Both the position numbers and the translations under genes were made by a program. Below the pieces are notes generated by a model. That model was given only the letters and a program-made list of their open reading frames with translations. It was not told the origin of the DNA and made no database searches. This document shows positions 43,893 through 51,872 of a stretch of DNA of 64,000 bases, piece after piece. Within the stretch, counting starts at the first letter, position 1. Each line of letters starts with the position of its first letter. This stretch comes from CAYFMP01 sp964344215. Its GTDB lineage: Bacteria; Pseudomonadota; Alphaproteobacteria; Rhodospirillales; Casp-alpha2. Location: NCBI GenBank assembly GCA_964344215.1, contig CAYFMP010000011.1, forward strand, positions 5,458 through 69,457, in the 5' to 3' direction.

Positions 43893-44534
43893 TCAATCCA
43901 ACAGGTTCACGAACGGCGACAGCGTTTTCCGAAGGGTCTGAAAAGCGACCTGATTGCGTCGGCTCGACTGCTCGAGCAGGCTCAGGCGTCGTTGCGCCGA
44001 GAACCTCTGATCGAGGGCGTCGATGTCCTCGCGCGTTCGTTGATCGGCCTCGCGTTGCAGGCCGCCGATGATGGCGGCGCCGGAGCCGCTGGCCGAGCCG
44101 ACCCCGGCGGCGCCGAGGCGGGCCCGTTGGGCGGCGACGGATCGGCGCAACTGCTCGCGCCGGCGGCGTTCGTTGATATCGAATTGCTGGCGAATTCTCG
44201 CCGCTTCGGCGGCGTTGCGCGCGTTGGCCATCTGTTGCTGCAACCGCTCCTGGCGGATCTGGTTGAGTTGGCCGAGCCCGGTCAGGCCGGCATTTACCAG
44301 CGTGCCCAGCGTCGAAACGCCAGCTGCCGTCGTGTATCCGGCCGAACCGAGGCCGATGGGGCCGCTCAAGGCCAGCAACTGAGACATGCTGAGGGCCGTG
44401 CCGGGCGCAACCCCGAGCGCCGCCGCGCCGGCCGCCGTGGCAATGGGGGCCGCAGTGCCGGCCAGGGCCGCGCCGGCATACGGCGCCGCGATGCTCGCCG
44501 CCACCGGCAAAGCGATACGTGCGAATCCACCCAT
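43893..44534 (-). CDS. Internal virion protein B-like protein, copy 2
   Basis: 213 residues from the ATG at 44534 (AAAAGGAG upstream). The first 100 residues are Ala/Gly-rich and hydrophobic; then comes a Gln/Arg-rich helix with REQLRRSVAAQRARLGAAG, a Gly/Ser loop and a helical tail ending FVNLLD. The central block matches the gene at 30579-31016. Located between scaffold and the effector-like insert. The hydrophobic N-terminus fits membrane insertion during DNA ejection. Confidence 0.65.
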   Translation of the reverse strand: MGGFARIALPVAASIAAPYAGAALAGTAAPIATAAGAAALGVAPGTALSMSQLLALSGPIGLGSAGYTTAAGVSTLGTLVNAGLTGLGQLNQIRQERLQQQMANARNAAEAARIRQQFDINERRRREQLRRSVAAQRARLGAAGVGSASGSGAAIIGGLQREADQRTREDIDALDQRFSAQRRLSLLEQSSRRNQVAFQTLRKTLSPFVNLLD

Positions 44535-44597
44535 GAATTGATCTCCTTTTCTACGATGATCGAGAAATCCGTCCGCAGACGTTCGGTTAGCGGGGGC

Positions 44598-44625
44598 GGG
44601 CGCCGGTTCCCGGGAACCGGCGCCC
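44598..44625. other. Perfect 28-nt palindrome
   Basis: GGGCGCCGGTTCCC followed at once by its exact reverse complement GGGAACCGGCGCCC, with no loop. It lies between scaffold and the internal-virion-like gene. There is no T-tract, so it may be a protein-binding or cleavage-type site, or a hairpin limiting read-through. Confidence 0.75.
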
Positions 44626-44656
44626 GGTGGGGGAGCGGCCGGAGAGAGGACGGCGC

Positions 44657-45376
44657 TCACCCCTTGTCGGGATAGAGGCGCTGGAAGCCTTCCTTGACTT
44701 TCCGGACGATGCCGGGCTCGTGGTCGCGCCAGTAGCGCGGGTCGCGCATCAGTTGCTTGAGGCCGGCCTCCGTGGTCTCGGACGAGGCGGCGCCGTCGCC
44801 GACGAAACCGGGTTCCCCCTTGGCCATCATGCGGTGCAGGGAGAGCACGCCTTCGTAAGTCGATGACAGGGATCGAAAGGTCTCCTCCGGGAAGTTGGTT
44901 TCGCCCCACTTCTTCAACTGGGCCGCCGTCTCGCGCCATTTGTCTTCGCCGCCGAAATGCTGGGCTAGACGTTCGACCTGGTTCTGGGATTCGAAATGGG
45001 TCGCCATCTCCGAGAGCACCGGCGCCAGGTATTCGGCAGCCATGTCGTAGACGAGCTGGGCCTGGGCCTGTGTGAAACCGGCGTCGTGCAGCTTGGCGTT
45101 GACGTCGGGATCGGCTTCGGTGATCCCCTCGATACCGTTGATCTTGTAGCCTTCGGGCGACTCCGGGACGTCATCGCCGGCGACGGCGCCGAACCTTTGC
45201 TCCAGCGACATGTAGGATTTCACCAAGGCGTCGGTACGGACCGCGCCCTGTTCCGCGTCCCAGAATTTTTCCGGCAGGCCGGATGGACGGTCGGACGCAG
45301 ATTGCGGCGGGTTGTCCGGTTCGGGTTGTGAAGTGGCCGGTATTTCGACGTCGTTCGCGTCGGGTGTTTCGGTCAT
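44657..45376 (-). CDS. Phage capsid assembly scaffolding protein
   Basis: 239 residues. A disordered, acidic/Pro-rich N-terminus is followed by GLPEKFWDAEQGAVRTDALVKSY, the scaffold/capsid-assembly signature of T7-like phages, and a helical C-terminal half that ends in a basic segment (VRKVKEGFQRLYPDKG) expected to touch capsid. It follows the portal and Bbp19-like genes, as usual. Confidence 0.83.
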   Translation of the reverse strand: MTETPDANDVEIPATSQPEPDNPPQSASDRPSGLPEKFWDAEQGAVRTDALVKSYMSLEQRFGAVAGDDVPESPEGYKINGIEGITEADPDVNAKLHDAGFTQAQAQLVYDMAAEYLAPVLSEMATHFESQNQVERLAQHFGGEDKWRETAAQLKKWGETNFPEETFRSLSSTYEGVLSLHRMMAKGEPGFVGDGAASSETTEAGLKQLMRDPRYWRDHEPGIVRKVKEGFQRLYPDKG

Positions 45377-45418
45377 GGGTTTGAAGTCTCCATCGGGTTT
45401 GGGGATTGGTGGAGGTGT

Positions 45419-45703
45419 CTACGGGCTGCCGTCCTTTCCACGCTCGATCAGTGTCGTCAGGTAGGCGACCAGTTGGCGTTGGCCTTCGAGGTGGCGCAGC
45501 AGCGGTTCGGGCGCGTCGGGGCCGAGAACCCGCTCAATGGTGATGGCTCGGAGGTGATCAAGGAATCGCTCACCTTCGGCTCCCCGGAAACAGCGGGCGG
45601 CGAGCCGGGACAGTTCCTGAAGCTCGCCGGCGACGGCTTCTCCGGAGGTTGAGGCCGCGGTTTCGCCCTCGAACCATCCCCAGCCGTCCTGCGACTTAAC
45701 CAT
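45419..45703 (-). CDS. Bbp19-like small phage protein
   Basis: 94 residues. The ATG at 45703 overlaps the portal gene's 3' end by 8 nt, so translation is coupled. FLDHLRAITIERVLGPDAPE and LRHLEGQRQLVAYLTTLIE follow the small helical proteins typically between portal and scaffold in this phage group. Function unknown, perhaps head assembly. Confidence 0.65.
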   Translation of the reverse strand: MVKSQDGWGWFEGETAASTSGEAVAGELQELSRLAARCFRGAEGERFLDHLRAITIERVLGPDAPEPLLRHLEGQRQLVAYLTTLIERGKDGSP

Positions 45704-47282
45704 CGGCCATCTCCGGCAGGCCTTCACCCAATTCACCGGTGATTGCGGATTGGACCGGGTCCATCTGGTCGGCGGCAACGAGTTCGGCGACGCCGGCCGC
45801 CATGTCTTCGAGGGTTGACGGCCCCGCCATGTCCCGAATCAACTCGGCGGGAACGCCGAACGATCGGGCCAGCCAGCGCGCGGTGGCTGCCGAATCGATG
45901 ACAGCCTGCGCCTCGGGACCGAGAACCTGCACCGATTCGAGCCACAGCATGGTGTTCTGAGCGTCCTGCCGGGCCTGATGGCGGGCCAGGGGGGACTTGT
46001 ACTCCAGTTCGATGGTACGGCCGTCGATTCGGATGTCGCCGATCTCGCCGCGACGGCGCAGAATGGCGAGTGCCCTGGTGACGAGGGGGGTTAGGAGTTC
46101 CGATTGGAGGCGCCCGTAGGTGGCACCGAGCAGGCGCGCCATATCAGCAGCGCGCTCGATCACCTCGGTCGCCGTCATCTTGGGCGACTCCGGCTGCCCT
46201 AGCTTGTCGGCGAGAAGGGCGCGGCGGATGCTGTTCCGCAGTTCCTCGAGGATCAGCTGGGAGAGGTCGAAACGCCCTGGCGCTTCCAGCGGAGTCAGAC
46301 CGGCCGAGCCGACCGCCTTGGGAACGATAGTGCCGGGTGTCAGCTTGATCGTCGCCGGATTGAGAACACCATCGTCGTCGGCCTGCCAGATGCCGGTGAC
46401 GGCGATCGAGGCGTTCTTCAGGACCAGTTCGACGACCTTGTTGGCGGTCTTGATGTCCGGCAGCGCCTTCATGACAGGCGAGCGGCCATAGATCTCGCCC
46501 GGCGCCTTCAACCAACGAAAGTTGATGAACGGCGAAGCCGAAAACCGGCCTTCCGCCAGGACCACGGGGTCCGAAGAAGAGCCGGCGTCGGTCTCGAGGA
46601 CCACTAGGTAGCCGAACTGACCGCTCTCGGGCGCGACAGCCTCGACGACGCCGACCGTAGCCTTGTGGTCCTGTTCGGTTCGGGCAAGAAATTCGTTGGG
46701 AATCTGCGCCTCCGGGAACCGGGTTTTCAACTGCGCCGCGGTCAACTCCGTCCTCCGAAACGTCGTGTCCAGATTGCCGAAAGCGTTTTCCTCGAAAACC
46801 ACCTGCGGCAGAGGAACGGAGGTGAAACGGAACGCCGATGGCTCTCCGGGTTCGGATTCCTCGAACAGCAGGGATGCGGATCCGGCCGTCACCAGGTCCA
46901 GGTAGCACTGGTGCATCTCAACGGCGAAATTCGAACGGTCGAAATGCGATTGCAGAAGAGTGGCCGCCTTCTCGAGATCGACCCCGAGCGCGTGCCGTTC
47001 GTTCTCGGCAACGTCGGCTCCGGTCGTCAGACCGAACCATCGCGCCCAAGGTGGCGTAAGTTGAGCGAGCAGACTGGCCGACAGCTGGTCAACGGCATCC
47101 GGTGCCGTCGCGTCGAAAAGCTTGTCCGTCTTCTTGCTTCCGGGACCGGCAGATTGACCGAAACCCTCCCTTTGCGGCAGAGCGTAGTCGTAGCACTCCT
47201 GCCAGTGGCTCTCCCACGGGGATCGACGTTGCTTGGCCTGGTTATAGCGTTGAATGACTTCGTTGGGTGTGAGTTCCTTCAT
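45696..47282 (-). CDS. Head-to-tail connecting (portal) protein
   Basis: 528 residues. The T7 gp8-like portal pattern is clear: WESHWQECYDYALPQRE, LFDATAPDAVDQLSASLLAQL, LTPPWARWFGL, and later KMTATEVIERAADMARLLG and SPLARHQARQD. Forms the dodecameric DNA channel. It starts 3 nt after the small upstream gene and heads the head module. Confidence 0.92.
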   Translation of the reverse strand: MKELTPNEVIQRYNQAKQRRSPWESHWQECYDYALPQREGFGQSAGPGSKKTDKLFDATAPDAVDQLSASLLAQLTPPWARWFGLTTGADVAENERHALGVDLEKAATLLQSHFDRSNFAVEMHQCYLDLVTAGSASLLFEESEPGEPSAFRFTSVPLPQVVFEENAFGNLDTTFRRTELTAAQLKTRFPEAQIPNEFLARTEQDHKATVGVVEAVAPESGQFGYLVVLETDAGSSSDPVVLAEGRFSASPFINFRWLKAPGEIYGRSPVMKALPDIKTANKVVELVLKNASIAVTGIWQADDDGVLNPATIKLTPGTIVPKAVGSAGLTPLEAPGRFDLSQLILEELRNSIRRALLADKLGQPESPKMTATEVIERAADMARLLGATYGRLQSELLTPLVTRALAILRRRGEIGDIRIDGRTIELEYKSPLARHQARQDAQNTMLWLESVQVLGPEAQAVIDSAATARWLARSFGVPAELIRDMAGPSTLEDMAAGVAELVAADQMDPVQSAITGELGEGLPEMADG

Positions 47283-47284
47283 GC

Positions 47285-47494
47285 CTAACCTCCTAGAAGA
47301 GTCTTTTGCCCGAACGCCGCATTGATCGGGTCGAGCAGGCCCTTCGAAGACGTGCGAATGGTTCCGTCTCGTCCACGGCGTCGGCGTTCGAGGGCCGCCA
47401 ACCTGCGCTTGCGCGCTTCCTCTTCGGGGTCCGGAAGCGGCGGTGGTGGCGGTGGCGGCGGTGGTGGTTTCGGAGCGCTGAAAAATCCACCCAT
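47285..47494 (-). CDS. Small proline-rich phage protein
   Basis: 69 residues from the ATG at 47494 (AGGAGACCCCTG upstream). MGGFFSAPK is followed by ten consecutive prolines, then an Arg-rich segment and GLLDPINAAFGQKTLLGG. The C-terminus resembles short proteins found just before portal genes. First gene after the attenuator-like leader at 47519-47607. Confidence 0.6.
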   Translation of the reverse strand: MGGFFSAPKPPPPPPPPPPLPDPEEEARKRRLAALERRRRGRDGTIRTSSKGLLDPINAAFGQKTLLGG

Positions 47495-47518
47495 GATCAG
47501 GGGTCTCCTTGTTTCAAT

Positions 47519-47547
47519 AAAAAAGCCCGCCGGACTGCCGGCGGGCT
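47519..47547 (-). terminator. Intrinsic terminator in the portal-operon leader
   Basis: AGCCCGCCGG/CCGGCGGGCT stem with a 4-nt loop, followed on the minus strand by six T. It sits between the promoter-box at 47551-47607 and the first gene of the portal operon, so it can act as an attenuator. Confidence 0.85.
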
Positions 47548-47550
47548 GAG

Positions 47551-47607
47551 GACGCACTTGTCCTGTTCACTGAAGCGATAGATAGCAGGAAAATGTGGGA
47601 ATGTCAA
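47551..47607 (-). promoter_or_regulatory. Sigma-70-like promoter plus conserved 22-nt box (copy 1)
   Basis: Minus strand: TTGACA (47602-47607), 17-nt spacer, TATCTA (47579-47584), 6 nt, then a box at 47551-47572 containing GAACAGGACAAGTGCGTC. The same arrangement, with identical spacings, occurs at 55677-55733. The box holds the dyad GGAC-N6-GTCC. Likely start of the portal operon transcript. Confidence 0.75.
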
Positions 47608-47660
47608 GGAAAAAAATAAAAAAACTAGTAAAAAATAAGAAATATAATGAATTCAAAGCT

Positions 47661-48074
47661 TTAAAACCTAGTTCGTATGAGCCGGTTCGACGTCAGATGG
47701 GCATACAGTTGATAGGGCGTCACGACCCATCCGTTATGAATGCCAAGAACTCTTTTCACCGCCTCGACACACGAGTAGAGCCCGATCGGAGCGACGACCG
47801 TTTCGGCTTGTCGGGTCGACGTTCGGACGACCGTATATCCTCGCTCAAGGAAGAACTGTTCCAATGCGTCGAGGCCAATGCCGTCGACGAGCGAAATCTC
47901 AGTCTGATGGCAGAGTGGGTTGTAGACCACCCAGCAACCGGAACCGTCGACGGCAACGAAACAATGGCGGAAGCCCGACTTCAGGTACCGAAGCCATGGA
48001 ATCCCTGTGTTTCCGCTAAACACAACAAGGGCGGTCTTGGGTTGATGGCCGCGATGGAAGGGGGAGTCGATCAT
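47661..48074 (-). CDS. Phage protein with possible papain-like fold
   Basis: 137 residues. GFRHCFVAVDGSGCWVVYNP and a later LYSCVEAVKRVLGI give a His-Cys / Cys pattern seen in conserved proteins near portal genes of alphaproteobacterial phages, possibly a permuted NlpC/papain-like fold. It overlaps the upstream gene by 4 nt. Activity unproven. Confidence 0.6.
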   Translation of the reverse strand: MIDSPFHRGHQPKTALVVFSGNTGIPWLRYLKSGFRHCFVAVDGSGCWVVYNPLCHQTEISLVDGIGLDALEQFFLERGYTVVRTSTRQAETVVAPIGLYSCVEAVKRVLGIHNGWVVTPYQLYAHLTSNRLIRTRF

Positions 48075-48436
48075 TCGACGATCCCTTTACGGCGGAGAAC
48101 CGTAGTCAACTGGTCGATGGCTTCTGTCCAGAGCCGCCAAGGCAGAACCTCGTCGCGCAGGCGCCGATCGGGTGGGCGTTCCGCGAACCCGAACCGCGTC
48201 AGGACCCGGATATGATCGACCTCGACAAGCCTTCGGCGCCTCAGTTCCTTCAACGCGCGATAGAGATCGTCCGGATCGCACGGCCTGATGCAATGCGCCG
48301 CCCCCTCCTCGAACCGCGCACCGTCCCACCGCGCCTTCTGGCATCGGACGAACCAGAACCATGCTTCCTCGGCGCTTTCGAATGGCACGCCCGTGGCGCA
48401 ACCAAAAGAGCGTGGGGCATACTTTCTTCTTTTCAT
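48071..48436 (-). CDS. Conserved alphaproteobacterial phage-associated protein
   Basis: 121 residues, Arg-rich. ESAEEAWFWFVRCQKARWDG, RPCDPDDLYRALKELRRR and VLTRFG are a conserved pattern I associate with alphaproteobacterial genomes without known function. The winged, basic look suggests DNA contact. First gene of the late block on this strand, driven by the promoter at 48496-48523. Confidence 0.6.
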   Translation of the reverse strand: MKRRKYAPRSFGCATGVPFESAEEAWFWFVRCQKARWDGARFEEGAAHCIRPCDPDDLYRALKELRRRRLVEVDHIRVLTRFGFAERPPDRRLRDEVLPWRLWTEAIDQLTTVLRRKGIVE

Positions 48437-48495
48437 GCGGAGGCTCTCACTCGGATTCGATGTCGGCTAATCATTGATTGTTCTTTCTATGTTCT

Positions 48496-48524
48496 TATAT
48501 ATATTAGGTTGATCCTATGTCAAC
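48496..48524 (-). promoter_or_regulatory. Promoter with overlapping operator-like dyad
   Basis: Minus strand TTGACA (48518-48523) with 16-nt spacing to TATATA (48496-48501), pointing into the gene at 48436. The dyad GTTGA-N7-TCAAC (48508-48524) covers the -35 element. It lies in the AT-rich 146-nt space divergent to the S24 repressor-like gene, which is the natural candidate to bind it. Confidence 0.6.
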
Positions 48525-48582
48525 AACTAAATAGTTATATTTTCCTGGTGACGGGGAGATGATTTTATATGACAATGTTCCC

Positions 48583-49215
48583 ATGCTTAAGCACGCAAAT
48601 GTCTGGATGGCCATTGATCGCTTGGCCCAGGAGTACGGTCTTTCCGCCTCCGGGTTGGCGCGCAAATCGGGACTCGATCCGACGACCTTCAACAAGAGCA
48701 AACGAATTACCCGCGAAGGCAAGCTTCGTTGGCCGAGTACGGAAAGCATTTCCAAGATTCTCAACGCCACCGGCGCCAGCCTCAACGAGTTCGTCTCCTA
48801 CGTAGGCGAAGGCGGTGGCGCCGGCGTCTACCGGAACATTCCGCTGATCGGATTCGCTCAGGCCGGCTCACAGGGATATTTCGATGATGCTGGGTATCCC
48901 ACTGGGGGCAGCTGGGACGAAATCCCGTTCCCGGGATTCGCCGATACTCACGCCTATGCGCTGGAGATCACCGGCGACAGCATGGAGCCGGTGCTCAGGG
49001 ACGGCGATATTGTGATCGTCTCTCCGGAAGCCAACCTGCGCCGCGGCGATCGGGTCGTCGTAAAGACCCGTAACGGCGAGGTGATGGCGAAGATCCTGTT
49101 GCGCCAGTCGGCGCGGAAGATCGACCTCGAATCGATGAACAAGGCCCATACGGACAGGAGTCTTCCCGTCGACGACGTCGAATGGGTTCATCGGATCATC
49201 TGGGCCACGCAGTAA
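48583..49215 (+). CDS. HTH / S24 (LexA-CI-like) transcriptional regulator
   Basis: 210 residues from MLKHANVWMAIDRLA. N-terminal XRE-type helix-turn-helix (LSASGLARKSGLDPTTFNK). C-terminal S24 peptidase: Ala-Gly cleavage site in FAQAGSQG, catalytic Ser in GDSMEPVLRDGD and Lys in EVMAKILL, so self-cleavage is possible. This subfamily is widespread on alphaproteobacterial chromosomes, but here it is divergent to the late block, which suggests local repression. Confidence 0.88.
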   Translation: MLKHANVWMAIDRLAQEYGLSASGLARKSGLDPTTFNKSKRITREGKLRWPSTESISKILNATGASLNEFVSYVGEGGGAGVYRNIPLIGFAQAGSQGYFDDAGYPTGGSWDEIPFPGFADTHAYALEITGDSMEPVLRDGDIVIVSPEANLRRGDRVVVKTRNGEVMAKILLRQSARKIDLESMNKAHTDRSLPVDDVEWVHRIIWATQ

Positions 49216-49328
49216 GGCCGACCAGCCCCCACCTTCCAGGTTGAAACGGGTTCTGCGCTCCGTTGGCGGGGAATTCGTTCGGGTGTATGGTGGCTTACGA
49301 ACATGTATGGTTGAACCGGGGAAGGGTT

Positions 49329-50183
49329 GTGGCCAAAGCGCATACCGGCAGGACGATCACGTTCGCGAACGGCAAGTGGCATGATGGGGAGCCGCAGTTG
49401 TTGCGTCCGCAGGCGCATGGCGTCTGGCTCTCCTCGATGGTGTTCGACGGCGCCCGCGCCATTGCCGGCAAGACGCCAGACCTCGACCGCCATTGCGCCC
49501 GGCTGATCGCCTCGGCCGGCGTCATGGGGCTGGCGCCGGACCGCACGGCCGAGGAGATCGAAGGACTGGCCAAGGAAGGGGTGGCGAAGTTCGCTAACGA
49601 TGCCGAGCTCTATATCTGTCCGATGTTCTTCGCGGAAGAAGGCTTTATCACGCCGGATCCGGAAACGACGCGTTTCGTTCTCAACGTCATCGAGGCGCCG
49701 ATACCCGAGCCGACCGGGTTCAGAGCCTGCCTGACCCGGTACCGACGCCCGGCCCGCGACATGGCGCCAACCGCGGCCAAGGCGTCGTGCCTTTATCCCA
49801 ACGTGGCGCGCGGAGTCGCCGAGGCACGTGGCAAGGGGTTCGACGTCGGCGTCGTCCTCGACCCCAACGGCAACGTCGCCGAGTTCTCCTACACCAACCT
49901 GTTCATGGTCAAGGACGGCGTCGTCCGTACACCCGCCATCAACGGCACCTTTCTCAACGGCGTCACCCGCCAGCGCATTATCGCCGAGCTCGGCGAGGCC
50001 GGCCATACGGTCGACGAGCGCTCGATCGATTTCGAGGAGCTACTGGACGCCGACGAAGTATTCGCCACCGGCAACTATGCCAAGGTGGTGCCGTGCACCC
50101 GCGTCGAGGACCGCGAATTGCAGCCGGGCCCGGTCTACACCCTGGCCCGTGAGCTCTACTTCAAGTTCGTCGGTGCCGGCTGA
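49329..50183 (+). CDS. Class IV aminotransferase, branched-chain amino acid type
   Basis: The GTG at 49329 (GGGGAAGG upstream) gives 284 residues starting AKAHTGRTITFANGKWHDG, where relatives begin; ATG 49287 and TTG 49263 are alternatives. AKASCLYPN holds the PLP lysine, and LDPNGNVAEFSYTNLFMVKDG and GTFLNGVTRQRII are the class IV signature. Transfers amino groups to branched-chain 2-oxoacids; D-amino acid or other class IV substrates are possible. Confidence 0.85.
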   Translation: MAKAHTGRTITFANGKWHDGEPQLLRPQAHGVWLSSMVFDGARAIAGKTPDLDRHCARLIASAGVMGLAPDRTAEEIEGLAKEGVAKFANDAELYICPMFFAEEGFITPDPETTRFVLNVIEAPIPEPTGFRACLTRYRRPARDMAPTAAKASCLYPNVARGVAEARGKGFDVGVVLDPNGNVAEFSYTNLFMVKDGVVRTPAINGTFLNGVTRQRIIAELGEAGHTVDERSIDFEELLDADEVFATGNYAKVVPCTRVEDRELQPGPVYTLARELYFKFVGAG

Positions 50184-50195
50184 GATTTTCGCCGT

Positions 50196-51779
50196 TCAGA
50201 CGCTGAGGTCGTCGCCGGCGATCGCCCTTTCCAGCAGCGCCCTGGTCTCCTCCAATCCATACAGCGCGATGAACGATCCCATACGCGGCCCCTGCGATTG
50301 GCCGAGCAGAATCTCGTAAAGCGCCCGGAACCACGACTTCAAGTCGGGGAACGGGTGGCGCTTGCCGACCTCGTAGACCTCCGCCTGGATGGCCTCGGCC
50401 TCGGCGTCCGCCGATAATCCCCCAAGCGCTTCGGCCAAGTCGCGGAGCGCGGTGCGCTCCTCTTCGGTCGCCTCGCGGTAGTGCTTGGCCGGCTTCACGA
50501 AGTCCCGATAGTAGTTGATCGCGTAGTCGACGAGTTGGTCGAGGATCGGCGCCGTCTCCGGGGCGGCGCCCGGCCGGTAGCGCGAGATGAAGTGCCACAG
50601 CACGGCCTTGTCCTCGGTGTGGCAGACGCTGGCCAGGTTGAGCAGGATGTTGTAACTCAGGTGCGCTTCCTCGTGCGGCGGATCGCCCAGGTGGATGTGC
50701 CAGACCGGATTGTCGATCCGCTTCCCCTCCTCGAGCTTCGGGAAGCTTTCCAGGTGGCTCAGGTAGTCGTCGACGTTGCGGGGAATGACGTCGAAATAGA
50801 GGCGCTTGGCGGCCTTCGGTTTCTGGTACATGAACAGCGCCAGGCTTTCTTGCGGGGCGTAGGCCAACCATTCCTCGACCGACAGCCCGTTGCCGCGCGA
50901 CTTCGATATCTTCTCGCCGTTCTCGTCGAGGAACAGTTCGTAAGTGAAGCCGACCGGCGGCGGGGCGCCGAGGATGCGGCAAATCTTGCCCGACAGGGTG
51001 ACCGAATCGATCAGGTCCTTGCCCGACATCTCGTAATCGACGCCGAGCGCCGCCCAGCGCATCGCCCAATCGGCCTTCCATTGCAGCTTGCACCGGCCGC
51101 CGGTCACCGGCGTCTCGACCTTGGTTCCGTCCTCGTCCTGGTAGACGATGGTACCGGCGTCGATGTCGCGCTCGATCACCGGCACCTGCAGGACCCGGCC
51201 TGTCTTGGCGCAGACTGGAAGGAACGGGCTATAGGTGGCGCGGCGCTCCTCTCCAAGCGTCGGCAGGATGACGTCGATGACGGCATCGTAGCGCTCGAGC
51301 ACCGCTTTCAGGGCGTCGTCGAAACGGCCGCTCTTGTAGCACTCGGTCGAGCTCATGAATTCGTAGTCGAACCCGAAGTCGTCGAGGAAGGCGTTGAGGC
51401 GGGCGTTGTTATGCGCCCCGAAACTCTCGTGGGTGCCGAACGGATCGGGGATCGAGGTCAGCGGCTTGCCCAGGTGCTCGCCGACCATCTCCGGATTGGG
51501 GATGTTGTTGGGGACCTTGCGCAGGCCGTCCATGTCGTCGGAAAAGGCGATCAACCGGGTCGGCAGGTCGGAAATCTGAGCGAAGGCATGACGCACCATC
51601 GAGGTCCGGGCGACCTCGCCGAAGGTGCCGATGTGCGGCAGGCCCGAAGGCCCGTAACCGGTCTCGAACAGCACATAACCCTTGTCGGGGGGCTCGTCGC
51701 CGACCCGCTTCAACAGCGCCCGCGCCTCGGCGAACGGCCAGGCGTTGGAATGAAGGGCGAGGTCGCGGTAGTCGGTCAT
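50196..51779 (-). CDS. lysK: Lysyl-tRNA synthetase, class I
   Basis: 527 residues. The HIGH-type motif is PHIGTFGEVART near residue 50, and KISKSRGNG is the KMSKS motif. The DDMDGLRKVP and YEFMSSTECYKSG segments are typical of class I LysRS, found in archaea and many alphaproteobacteria instead of LysS. Charges tRNA-Lys. Essential core gene, which shows the accessory patches on both sides are separate insertions. Confidence 0.95.
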   Translation of the reverse strand: MTDYRDLALHSNAWPFAEARALLKRVGDEPPDKGYVLFETGYGPSGLPHIGTFGEVARTSMVRHAFAQISDLPTRLIAFSDDMDGLRKVPNNIPNPEMVGEHLGKPLTSIPDPFGTHESFGAHNNARLNAFLDDFGFDYEFMSSTECYKSGRFDDALKAVLERYDAVIDVILPTLGEERRATYSPFLPVCAKTGRVLQVPVIERDIDAGTIVYQDEDGTKVETPVTGGRCKLQWKADWAMRWAALGVDYEMSGKDLIDSVTLSGKICRILGAPPPVGFTYELFLDENGEKISKSRGNGLSVEEWLAYAPQESLALFMYQKPKAAKRLYFDVIPRNVDDYLSHLESFPKLEEGKRIDNPVWHIHLGDPPHEEAHLSYNILLNLASVCHTEDKAVLWHFISRYRPGAAPETAPILDQLVDYAINYYRDFVKPAKHYREATEEERTALRDLAEALGGLSADAEAEAIQAEVYEVGKRHPFPDLKSWFRALYEILLGQSQGPRMGSFIALYGLEETRALLERAIAGDDLSV

Positions 51780-51872
51780 GGCGCGGTTTTCGGTCGGTGA
51801 ACGGTCAGGCGCAGGAACCTACGGGCGCCGCCCGCTCAGGTCAACCGGCTCGGCTGCCGCCGCCCCCCCCCT

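Noticed and set aside
47551..47572. The conserved box as an alphaproteobacterial SOS (LexA) box
   Set aside because: It has GTTC on one strand but not the GTTC-N7-GTTC direct repeat in either copy.
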